Assembly: GCA_003550305.1 (NCBI GenBank)
Contig: QKYT01001061.1
Coordinates: forward strand, 1 to 11,441
Source: Glomus cerebriforme
Lineage: Eukaryota; Glomeromycota; Glomeromycetes; Glomerales; Glomeraceae
Length of the DNA stretch: 11,441 nt
Direction: 5' to 3'
Part shown: piece after piece, positions 1 through 6,645 of the stretch
Layout of the letters: each line of letters starts with the position of its first letter
How positions within the stretch are numbered: the stretch's first letter is position 1
The notes under the pieces: model-generated
Databases searched by the model: none
What the model was told of the DNA's origin: nothing
Seen by the model: only the letters and a program-made list of their open reading frames with translations
Translations under genes and position numbers: made by a program

Positions 1-96
1 GACCCATCCCTACCTGTAACCCGTGGGTACTGGTAGAAAATTACTGGCTAGTTTACTTATTTAAATTTGCTTCTTTGATTTCCACACTGGTGTTAA

Positions 97-387
97 GAAA
101 CAGAGCTAAAACAATATTCTGGCAGTATTAAGTTTCATATACGACCAAAAAAGTGTCTGAGGAAATTTTTTGTAACTTCGGAGAATGGAGGACAAGAAAA
201 TCCCAGTCTATTGAACGAAATAATAGGTTTAAGTGAACAAAAAAATATTCAGCCGATATTTTTTGGGGACTAAGGGGATATTGGAATTGGTCTTTTTTTA
301 CTCGCACAGAATATAGATTATAAACACATATGTAATAATAATACTTCGAATACATATGGAGTTAGTCAAGTTACTCAAGTGATATGA
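97..387 (+). pseudogene. Coding-like fragment with internal TAA, unknown family
   Basis: One + frame is open from 97 to 387 except for a TAA at 271-273. The first 58 codons read like ordinary soluble protein, mixed charged and hydrophobic, with pieces such as KFHIRPKKCLRKFFVTSENG and LLNEIIGLSEQKNIQPIFFG. The second half is weaker and rich in asparagine. There is no ATG at the left end, so this would be an internal exon or the tail of a gene whose start is lost. An opposite-strand ORF over 128-355 is rich in Tyr, Phe and Leu and looks like the antisense shadow. I do not recognise the family. The coding reading is inferred from composition only. Confidence 0.33.
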
Positions 388-590
388 TCATCATCGACGT
401 ATTACTGCCATTTGTGATTAGAACTTATCGTGTCTTGTCCAACAACATTTGTGTGTTTATACTGTAAGCTGATTACAAGGTAAAGCACTTAAACTATAGC
501 AATCGAAAACGAGAATCCAGCGATATCATTTTTCGATTAAACCGTATATCGGTTTATGCACCACAATGATTATCAATTGTTGCGTAATAA

Positions 591-800
591 CGTGAAAAAG
601 TTTTGCGCAATGACAATGAGTTTGTTAAGGATGGACATGAGCTGATGAACTCTCTTACAAATGAAAAACAAAATATAGGACATCTATTGCCTGTCTCGTT
701 TTTCCCGATAACAGTCTTACACTTTTTTATTAAAGCACAGTGGTACCGGAAATTAGTGTTATATTATATGAGGTATACCAGAATTTCTGTAATAAGCTGA
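591..800 (+). pseudogene. Coding-like fragment, unknown family
   Basis: The + frame is open from just after a TAA at 588-590 to a TGA at 798-800, about 69 codons. The first half is hydrophilic and protein-like, including RNDNEFVKDGHELMNSLTNE. The second half is hydrophobic and aromatic and may be read-through. No ATG starts it in frame before the internal Met around position 642. It could be an internal exon remnant. No domain is recognised. It ends right before the palindromic repeat at 802. Confidence 0.28.
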
Positions 801-830
801 CCGTGACCTTGGGTCACGATCTCGTTGTTA
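791..830 (+). repeat. Palindromic dispersed repeat, copy 1
   Basis: A perfect 7-bp inverted repeat, CGTGACC and GGTCACG with a TTG loop, lies at 802-818. It is followed by ATCTCGTTGTT. A second copy in the same orientation lies at 2304-2343, with the same arms less one base, a TTTG loop and the tail GTCTCGTAGT. The two copies bracket the RING pseudogene. This looks like the edge of a dispersed repeat family, but I cannot name it. Confidence 0.7.
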
Positions 831-940
831 GGCATCTCTTATACTAAGAAACAAACCAATTTCCTTTCATATCTAGGTCACTTAAAAGTACACGAATAAA
901 CAAAGGTCTTATAGAAAATCTGGTGCCGAATAAACCATGG

Positions 941-1080
941 TACTATTGTATCCGAAAAAATTTTACCGTTATTTATGCTAATCATGATGATTTACAATTC
1001 CATAATCTAATGATATTACTGTATTCCGAGATGAAATATTTTACCCGTTATGTTGTGTATGCCAATCATGGTGATTTGCA
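941..1080 (+). repeat. Imperfect tandem duplication, two copies of about 60 bp
   Basis: Copy 1 (941-996) and copy 2 (1017-1080) share the order of TACT, a TATTCCG-like block, TTTTACC(C)GTTAT, TATGC(C/T)AATCATG(A/G)TGATTT and a final (A/G)CA. They differ by substitutions and a few small insertions. The pair lies in the leader region upstream of the RING pseudogene. No regulatory role is shown. Confidence 0.6.
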
Positions 1081-1211
1081 AGGAGAAAGATTAACGAAAT
1101 GACGAAAGTAGTACGCAATGGAGGATGATGATCTGGTGATCTCTTGTTCCTGCGGAATTTTTTATCGCTATAAAAAAGCTGGATTTTTATTCTTTGTACC
1201 GGTGGATCACT

Positions 1212-2227
1212 ATGGCTCCCAATAATCTTAAAATACTTGCATACAATATCTTGAAAAGTCTTGGAGATGATCTTGTCAAAGATATGAAAATACTTGAACT
1301 GGGTCTATGTTCAGAGTGCAATAACGAGATTCTTTCACTAAATCTCAGACCGTTCACAACGCTCTCTTGTGGACATACATATCATAAACTTTGTATTGAG
1401 AACAAGATATTGCACAATGCGGCAAGTGTATGTTCTTTTCCCGGATGTGGAAAGACAATCGAGACCGAAGTAGATACTAGACGAGATTATGATTCATCGC
1501 AATCAAGCGGAACTTCGACTATAACGAGTATGTTAGGCAGTGGTCTTAGCCAAATCCTTTACCTGTTAAACAAGATAGGGGCTCGAATGAAGAGGAAATA
1601 GTAATTCGAGCTATAAATCAACCCACACTCTCCAGTAGAAAGCGAAAGAACAATTCTACCTCCGTGAATAACCCCAGTAAAAGGGTTAAGAAACTAGTCA
1701 AGAACGAGGATTCTCGTATACTAAAAAGGCTTGTCCGGGAGATGAGCACTGTTGTCTCTCGGACTTCTGACCTTAAGGAGAGAGAAGCTCTCGAAAGGGC
1801 TTCCAAACTAGGAAGTGGGAAGAATGTATTCTTTGATTTATATTTTCAAATTTGTAATGCCGAGAATCTGGAAGAGGATGCTCGTTTCGAAGTGATAATA
1901 AACTACCTATTTTTTGGAGAGGGACTAGAAAAACGTCTCGTCCAGTATAACCACCTAGAAGAGCATGAGGCTCGGAAAAAGATTAATAATGAGGTTAAAG
2001 ATCAACTCCCCAAGGAGGTTTCCAAAGCTGCGGTCCGAAAGAAAATAGAAAGAGCTCGGAAGATTTATGACCTTTTTTTCCGCATCACTGATGACAAAGA
2101 TTAGCGGATAGAATACATCAAACGAATTAAAACATTTACGGCGGCATCATCTATTTCTAAGTTGAGTTCGGAGAATATCGAATATGTGGCGTCCCAGGTC
2201 AGAATGAATACCAACGATTCCAAATGA
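1212..2227 (+). pseudogene. RING-finger family protein, broken by a frameshift and an in-frame stop
   Basis: Three reading blocks line up as one protein of about 337 residues. Block 1 starts at ATG 1212 (MAPNNLKILAYNILKSLGDD) and carries a RING-like cysteine/histidine set: C33, C36, C53, H55, H58, C61, C74 and C79, with four residues between the last pair. A serine-rich linker (SSQSSGTST) follows. Near 1547-1560 the frame changes by one base; the original frame would end at TAG 1599-1601. Block 2 runs from 1550 to TAG 2102-2104, with basic patches SSRKRKNN and KRVKKLVK, then a charged helical domain ending EVSKAAVRKKIERARKIYDL. Block 3 continues in the same frame after the TAG to TGA 2225-2227, with KRIKTFTAAS and SENIEYVASQ. 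From memory, Rhizophagus proteins of this family have RING, Ser-rich linker, basic region and this C-terminal domain in one chain, so both breaks look secondary. RING domains usually bind zinc and often act in ubiquitin transfer; that role is not shown here. No slippery heptamer is seen at the frame change. Confidence 0.75.
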
Positions 2228-2259
2228 ACATCCCAAATGAACATTGCAAATGAACTGAA
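2221..2259 (+). repeat. Three tandem 13-bp units
   Basis: CAAATGAACATCC (2221-2233), CAAATGAACATTG (2234-2246) and CAAATGAACTGAA (2247-2259) follow each other without gaps. The terminal TGA of the RING pseudogene frame (2225-2227) falls in the first unit, so the duplication sits exactly at the gene's end. Confidence 0.8.
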
Positions 2260-2303
2260 CGTAGTTAGCGAAGTGGTTTGTTCCCAGCAATTTTACTTAT
2301 TGA

Positions 2304-2343
2304 TATAAGCCAAGTGTGACCTTTGGGTCACGGTCTCGTAGTA
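2304..2343 (+). repeat. Palindromic dispersed repeat, copy 2
   Basis: GTGACC (2316-2321), the loop TTTG and GGTCAC (2326-2331) form a hairpin, followed by GGTCTCGTAGT. This copy matches the one at 791-830 in orientation and flanking bases, including the upstream TAAGC. It closes the segment that holds the RING pseudogene. Confidence 0.7.
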
Positions 2344-3020
2344 TTTTTATGGATTGTCCGCTGATCATATCATATTGCGTATTCGAAATATTATTATAGT
2401 CTGTTTTTAAAAAAATGTATAGGGTTAAAACGTATTTATTACACTTTATAGTACAATTCAGATCACGAGTATCCACACTATCAATAAAGAAAATGTTTTA
2501 ACTCGATTTTAAAGTCTGTTATTCGTGTTTTACTATTTACTAATGTTATGACATCAACGCCATGTCTTTGCTTACAAAAACATATTGTCCACTTATTTTC
2601 TCCTCCGCAGTTGATATCCAAAGGGAGCGTATCTGTTGTCCACTTTGTCCACTTATATTCTTCTCCGCAGTTGTCCACTTATATTTCTCTCCGCAGTCGA
2701 GTATATGATTAATATGATTGGAAATCGTATCTGGATTATTTTTATTATGTTTGTTTTGTCTTCTCACAAACTATATAGTAAGTACATCACATCCGGTTTA
2801 AATATCAAAAAGGTTTCTTCCATTAAACGAAAAATGATGATATTGACATGGATTTTAAATTATTTTCTGATCTGATATCGATAAGAATTTCCTTCAGAAT
2901 GACGTATTACAGTAAATCATATGATTGAAATATTACTATTTAAAATGTCGCGTTACTGATTTTTTTTCCAAACATCACTGATCCAATTTCTAACTCTTTT
3001 CTTTCGACTTTGTAAATTTA
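2344..3020. other. Non-coding spacer with minisatellite
   Basis: AT-rich spacer between the RING pseudogene and the three-exon gene. ORFs in it arise from the 26-bp repeat block and are not credible. The stretch just before the ATG at 3025 is pyrimidine-rich (2958-3011), as in many fungal promoters. It also holds a five-codon ATG...TGA at 2945-2959 that could be a short upstream ORF if it is transcribed. Confidence 0.5.
2585..2696 (+). repeat. 26-bp minisatellite, three full units and one partial
   Basis: Units of exactly 26 bases start with TTGTCCACTTAT and end with CTCCGCAG. They lie at 2585-2610, 2645-2670 and 2671-2696, the last two directly abutting. A partial unit (TTGTCCACTT) lies at 2636-2645. 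The middles differ only in the placement of T and C. The unit length is not a multiple of three, so the frames it opens on both strands are not coding. Confidence 0.85.
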
Positions 3021-3024
3021 CAAA

Positions 3025-3710
3025 ATGTCTAGAAAATCTGATGTAACTAAAAAACAGAGGTAAGCTAGTTCTAATTCGTTGAAATAATACTCTTCTTATG
3101 TATTAACTATTGTTGTTAGATCACCCAGTTTAGCCCGGGAGATTAGTGAAGAGTTTATTTGCCTCAGTAAAATGAACAATGAGCCATTGCAAGGTATAAT
3201 ATTGTTTCTCTGTCTTATTAAATATAGTCAAGTGTTTTTGTTGAACTCAGTATTCTATCTGTATCCTCAGGGAAATTACTTTTAGAACCTGCAACCGTCC
3301 TCGCAAAAAAACCCGCCTCAAAGTGGAAGGAAGAAGATGTTAAACCACTTGCTGATATTCTTGCTGGAAGAGTAGCTATAGACGGCACCGGAGAAAACTT
3401 ACAAGGAGCGCAAGCTCTTGGAATGATCAGTGCAGACTTGACGGAATTTGCTCTTTCTCATCCAAAAATCAGATCGATCATTGACCCCGTCTATGTCGTA
3501 ATCGACCTTAACACCGGTCGACCTAATATCATTAATTATCCACCGGCCGGCTCTCCCTATGGCGCTTTATCTGTTTTTCCAGAAACAAACCACGTTTTTT
3601 CATTTAATAATGAACCTGCCGCACAACACTTTGTCGGTTGGTTACAAGGTTCCACTCCAGGATTAAAAGTTTTAGTATTCCATACTTTGCATGGAGCAGT
3701 AATTTACTGA
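3025..3710 (+). CDS. Conserved-looking hypothetical protein, three exons, 182 residues
   Basis: Exons 3025-3059, 3120-3193 and 3271-3710 splice in frame into 182 codons plus TGA. Intron 1 (60 nt) has GTAAGC...TTAG with a TTAAC branch-like site. Intron 2 (77 nt) has GTATAA...CTCAG. Using the earlier AG at 3250 would soon hit a stop, so 3270 is the acceptor. The start is MSRKSDVTKKQ, a basic head, with an A-rich context before the ATG. The body is soluble and mixed alpha/beta by eye, without signal peptide or membrane segment. A helix-like stretch (VKPLADILAGRV) precedes a strand-rich C-terminal half (IIDPVYVVIDLNTGRPNIIN, then a PPAGSPYGALSVFPE turn region) and the tail LKVLVFHTLHGAVIY. I do not recognise the family and give no function. 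The coding sequence is visibly richer in G+C than its surroundings and has no break, which argues for an active gene. It could have further 5' exons that I did not find. Confidence 0.85.
3060..3119 (+). other. Intron 1 of the three-exon gene
   Basis: GTAAGC donor, TATTAACTAT branch-like stretch and TTGTTAG acceptor, 60 nt. It splits an arginine codon (AG|A). Confidence 0.85.
3194..3270 (+). other. Intron 2 of the three-exon gene
   Basis: GTATAA donor and TATCCTCAG acceptor, 77 nt, splitting a glycine codon (G|GG). A competing AG at 3250 would read into a stop within twelve codons. Confidence 0.82.
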
Positions 3711-3747
3711 CGTGGTATTACATAAAGCCAATTTTCCAGTTGTGATG

Positions 3748-3871
3748 ACATAATATTTCGTTAAAATATTATTATGTAACTTTTTCTTTAAAAAAAATTT
3801 ATAATTATAATTCTGTACTGCTTAAAACATGTAACTGTAATAATATTACATCATAACTAAAGAAAAATAAA
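3748..3871 (+). terminator. 3' end region: imperfect hairpin and AATAAA
   Basis: About 40 bases after the TGA of the three-exon gene, ACATAATATTT (3748-3758) pairs with AAATATTATTATGT (3764-3777) apart from a three-base insertion. AATAAA lies at 3866-3871 in an A-rich run. Together these are a plausible 3' UTR and polyadenylation signal, but AT-rich DNA gives such matches by chance. Confidence 0.35.
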
Positions 3872-3889
3872 AAATGCTTTCTTGCTAAT

Positions 3890-4550
3890 TGCTATATGTA
3901 TACGAGTTAAAAGATAACAAATTGATGTGGGGCGAACTCAAATACTTTATTAACCTTTGTTTACAATGTTTTCGTAAGAATTATCTTACTAATTTTTTTC
4001 AATATAATGCGGGACATTGGGATGGTAAGTCAAGTAAATATATGTTCCTTACTGCGTTGTCTTATTATGATCGTGATAGTTAATGGAATTTCGAGACAAC
4101 AATAAAGAGCAATTTTTGTGTAGTGTTCCCTAATATAGTAAAAAATTGGATCACAACATAGGGAGTAGGTCCTGAAAGTTTAATAATTGGGGTTTCATTT
4201 TGTTCCCTTTATAAGATACAATAAATCATTTTATCCTTTATAGTTATGGTTATGGGCTCACGAAATATCTATTTAATGCGAAAAAATAGTTGGATATTCG
4301 TAATAATACACCTTTATTAAATTATTGCGATATAAATATATACTGTACATAAAATATAACGACAACGTAAAAAATATAAAAGAAAAAGTTGATCTAAATA
4401 ATTTCATATAAATTTATGATTTAAGAAAAAGTGGACGTTGCATAACAACGTTGTAAAGATTTTTTACGTTTCATACTGTTAGGAACTAGTGAGACTACTG
4501 AAAGTGCGTTCTAAGATATCCTTATTTTTTTTGTATATACTTTGTGTATT
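3890..4550. other. AT-rich stretch without a supported gene
   Basis: A TTG-started + frame at 3889-4083 is the only sizeable opening. It has no recognised motif and no clear start, so I do not call it. The rest is AT-rich with short runs and many stops on both strands. Confidence 0.45.
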
Positions 4551-4552
4551 AA

Positions 4553-4802
4553 TCATCCTCTGGAAAGCCAGTTCCCTAAAGAGTAATACATAATAAATTC
4601 GGGATCGTATAGACTATAACAGACAGTACTTGATTTTAGCAACTTCTGATAATTTATATTATTACTACTATTAACTTACTTGCACAAATTAGTCCCGATC
4701 TGCGGATCTGGACAATGGTGCTCATAGTAAATTGAAAGAAGGGTGAAATTCGAGCATCATCTCATACATCAGTATACACATAGCACTGCATATAGGATAC
4801 AT
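4553..4802 (-). pseudogene. Astacin-like metallopeptidase remnant, copy B
   Basis: Reading down the - strand, landmarks of an astacin (peptidase family M12A) catalytic domain appear in order but in shifting frames. PICSAM (about 4796-4779) and a garbled zinc-binding helix come first. RSADRD (4709-4692) fits the xRxDRD segment that follows the zinc site. Then come NYQKLLKSSTVCYSLYDPE and FIMYYS (down to 4580), matching the Met-turn SIMHY with Ser to Phe and His to Tyr changes. The frame ends at TGA 4555-4553. Stops and frame changes interrupt it. It follows directly after the C-terminal end of copy A, so the two form a tandem duplication. Copy B keeps the DRD segment that copy A lacks, but shows no N-terminal half and no IGQR ending. 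Its nucleotide match to copy A is strongest over the Met-turn block. Confidence 0.68.
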
Positions 4803-5093
4803 CCCGTTTAGTATACTTAAATAAAGTGTTTGGTCTTCCTTGAGAGTGCAAAAATAAAGATTATTAAGAGCATTTATATCACCATCACTTAGCCTTTCAC
4901 GTTGACCTGAGTTGTGGAAAAATGTTATTATGCGAAGTAGTACAAATAAATAGAAAGAAGTCATATATAAACCTATTTTAGCTTTTATTTCCTGCTTCAA
5001 AGCCATCTTCAGATTAGAAGGTAATGCATAATAGATTCGGGATCGTATAGACCATAACAGACAGTATCCGATTCTAGCTGCTTCTGATAATTT
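4583..5093. repeat. Direct repeat pair, about 73 bp, 438 bp apart
   Basis: 4583-4655 and 5021-5093 match at about 64 of 73 positions by eye, in the same orientation. Most differences are transitions. They correspond to the same protein block (NYQK...YDPE.IM.Y) of the two astacin remnants, so the repeat is a product of gene duplication rather than a mobile element end. Confidence 0.85.
4907..4972 (-). other. Intron in astacin copy A, between I-G and Q-R
   Basis: On the - strand, GTTTAT donor and CAACTCAG acceptor, 66 nt. Splicing joins ATA G and GT CAA CGT to give Ile-Gly-Gln-Arg, the start of the family's C-terminal signature. Read through unspliced, it gives an ORF with an artificial hydrophobic insert. 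Confidence 0.75.
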
Positions 5094-5204
5094 TTGTTAC
5101 TGCTTCTAACTTTCATAGTAAAATCTGAGTACATGTATCAGTTTATGCATAGCACTACCTATAGGATGTGGCCACTTTTCTTTATCCATAGAACCATGCA
5201 ATTC

Positions 5205-5284
5205 CTGTATGATTGCGAAATGAAATAAAGTGAGAGAGAAAATGGTGTTATTGTTAGAATATAATAAATTAGTAAAATCTAAAC
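5205..5284 (-). other. Intron in astacin copy A, after GGKQ
   Basis: On the - strand, CAG|GTTTAG donor, TCTAACAAT branch-like site and CATACAG acceptor, 80 nt, phase 0. Splicing joins GGKQ to ELHGS, matching the GGxQ-E(L) step of astacins. Without splicing the frame stops at once. Confidence 0.78.
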
Positions 5285-5663
5285 CTGTTTGCCTCCTATT
5301 CTACCCACGTAAGAAAGTTTCCTTTTATCAATAATTTTGATGTAATCCCTTTGGTTCGTTCTCTTTACGAATTTTATGACAGATACCCTAGTAATCCTTT
5401 TCATTGCTTCCATCACAAGTTTTTTAAGTTCGTCACTTACATTATCGTTGAAACATATGGAACGATTCCGTATTCCCAAAGTTTTTTCCCATCATTAGTA
5501 CAAACAACAGAGAACATATCCTCCTCTTCTTCAAGAATCGTACAATATTTATCGTTTGGTATTGTACTCATTTCTAATATTTTCAAATAAGAAAGATAAT
5601 AAATACAAAAAATAATATAATGGATAATAACGGATAATTAACCTGAAAGAAAATAGAATTTAC

Positions 5664-5761
5664 TTTGGCGAGAATGATCCTAGAATATCTTCGTTATATT
5701 CTATAGGAAGTCTGATATTTATTGACTTCGATGACAAAATGCAATTATCTGTCCCTGCCAT
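5664..5761 (-). pseudogene. Candidate first exon upstream of astacin copy A
   Basis: On the - strand, ATG 5761-5759 opens 32 codons (MAGTDNCILSSKS, then INIRLPIEYNEDILGSFSP) ending at a GTAAAT donor at 5663. The next good acceptor is TATTAG, ending at 5574 just before the copy A head. The 90-nt intron would fit, but the joined frame is off by one base from the copy A frame. Either this is a further frameshift in a dead gene, or the exon belongs to something else. Confidence 0.35.
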
Positions 5762-6252
5762 ATATTAAAAGAATGTTAACAAAAACAAACTTATTCGACG
5801 GTATAAGGAGATGAAGTAGCAAATTTTTTCCCTTTTACGAATAAGATATGTGGACTTTTTTACTTACTCTATTACTGATGTTTAATGTAAATGATCTCGA
5901 AATATATTACGTCTACGCTTTTTATGCTGAAAGATTTTAGAGTGCGGATGCAACTTAAATCCAAAGGAACAGTTCGAGTAGCCTATAAATGCTACAGGAT
6001 GGCAAGAAAGATTCTTCTTTTGGTTCTATTCGAACTGAACACAGCATAACTTTGTGGAATAACATATCGTAAATATGCATAGTTCGTATAAAACCAAGAC
6101 TCCATTCATAAAAGTAGTGTAACTATGTAACCATGTACGGTATTCAGTTTTGATTATTTATAGATATCCAATCATCAAATGCGAGCGATGATCATTTTTT
6201 TTTCACCAAAAATTAGAACACTCGACATATTTCACCCAAATATTCTAATTAA
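5762..6252. other. Stretch without a supported gene, with one inverted repeat
   Basis: No credible coding frame is seen. A near-perfect 12-bp inverted repeat, CAGTTCGAGTAG at 5970-5981 and CTATTCGAACTG at 6026-6037 (one mismatch), encloses 44 bases. No target duplication or transposase is visible around it. Confidence 0.5.
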
Positions 6253-6384
6253 CAAAAAAACACGCATGATTTTCTTATTTCGGCTGTAAATGAATTCACG
6301 TCCAGTGACGTAGATTTCGTAAAGAATGAAAGAACACATGTTCCCGGACAGGATCCAAAAGATCTATTCCCACAATCGAAATAG
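6253..6384 (+). pseudogene. Coding-like fragment 1 of the + strand fossil
   Basis: A 43-codon open + frame between TAA 6250-6252 and TAG 6382-6384 reads HDFLISAVNEFTSSDVDF then VKNERTHVPGQDPKDLFPQ. The composition is that of a soluble protein and is unlike the AT-rich surroundings. There is no clear start codon and no family match. It may be an exon of the same dead gene as the fragments downstream. Confidence 0.33.
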
Positions 6385-6645
6385 CTAAAATAATATAGGG
6401 TAATTTTTATATCAAGATTTTTCGTTATAATTACTCTATCGATAATTAACTAACAAACACAATATCTAGTTATTCAGTGATATCATCTGGATCGTTCTTT
6501 CTGAATCAAAGAAATCCACATTATTGAGAAGGATAATACTGCATCGAAGATATGCAACTTAAACTAATAATTGAGAACAGATATTAGTCGTTCGATGTTT
6601 TTTTGGTAATACTCTATGTAAACATTCAAATTATATCTCAAATGA

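Larger units (their letters stand above)
4848..5571 (-). pseudogene. Astacin-like (M12A) zinc metallopeptidase pseudogene, copy A
   Basis: On the - strand, ATG 5571-5569 begins an acidic head with no signal peptide, then LWEYGIVPYV, the usual start of an astacin catalytic domain. A one-base loss in a T-run near 5451-5453 shifts the frame into FNDNVSDELKKLVMEAMKRI, then IKFVKRTNQRDYIK and YVGRIGGKQ. An 80-nt intron (5284-5205) follows. The next exon reads ELHGSMDKEKWPHPIGSAM and HKLIHVLRFYYE (5147-5112), where the family has HExxHxxGFxHE. It then hits a TAG, and about 15 residues including the DRD segment are missing. NYQKQLESDTVCYGLYDPE and SIMHY (ending 5021) give the Met-turn. A one-base loss leads to PSNLKMALKQEIKAK, a 66-nt intron (4972-4907), and the C-terminal signature IGQR, RLSDGDINALNNLYFC ending at 4848. 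Astacins are zinc endopeptidases, usually secreted as zymogens. This copy lacks the catalytic Glu and the third zinc ligand, so it cannot be an active enzyme as written. Confidence 0.85.

Noticed and set aside
1..40. ACCC...GGGT rich start, considered as a telomere-like or dispersed repeat
   Set aside because: Only an imperfect inverted arrangement is visible and it is cut by the window edge. It is not a tandem telomere repeat.
128..355. - strand ORF rich in Tyr and Phe
   Set aside because: It is antisense to a more protein-like + frame and has no recognisable motif.
1118..1225. Short ATG frame (MEDDDLVISCSCG...) upstream of the RING start
   Set aside because: It overlaps the ATG at 1212 in another frame and ends soon after. 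It is more likely leader sequence or an upstream ORF than a gene.
2481..2767. - strand ORFs repeating NCGEEYKWT-like peptides
   Set aside because: They are readings of the 26-bp minisatellite, whose period is not a multiple of three. The same peptide shifts frame between units.
3889..4083. TTG-started + ORF of 64 codons (contains NAGHWDGKSSKYMFLTALS)
   Set aside because: There is no ATG at the start, no motif and no supporting splice context. The composition is only mildly protein-like. It could be a scrap of a gene, but I cannot support it.
5970..5985. AGTTCGAGTAGCC as a tRNA B box
   Set aside because: It does not match GGTTCGANNCC, and no tRNA-like cloverleaf is found around it.
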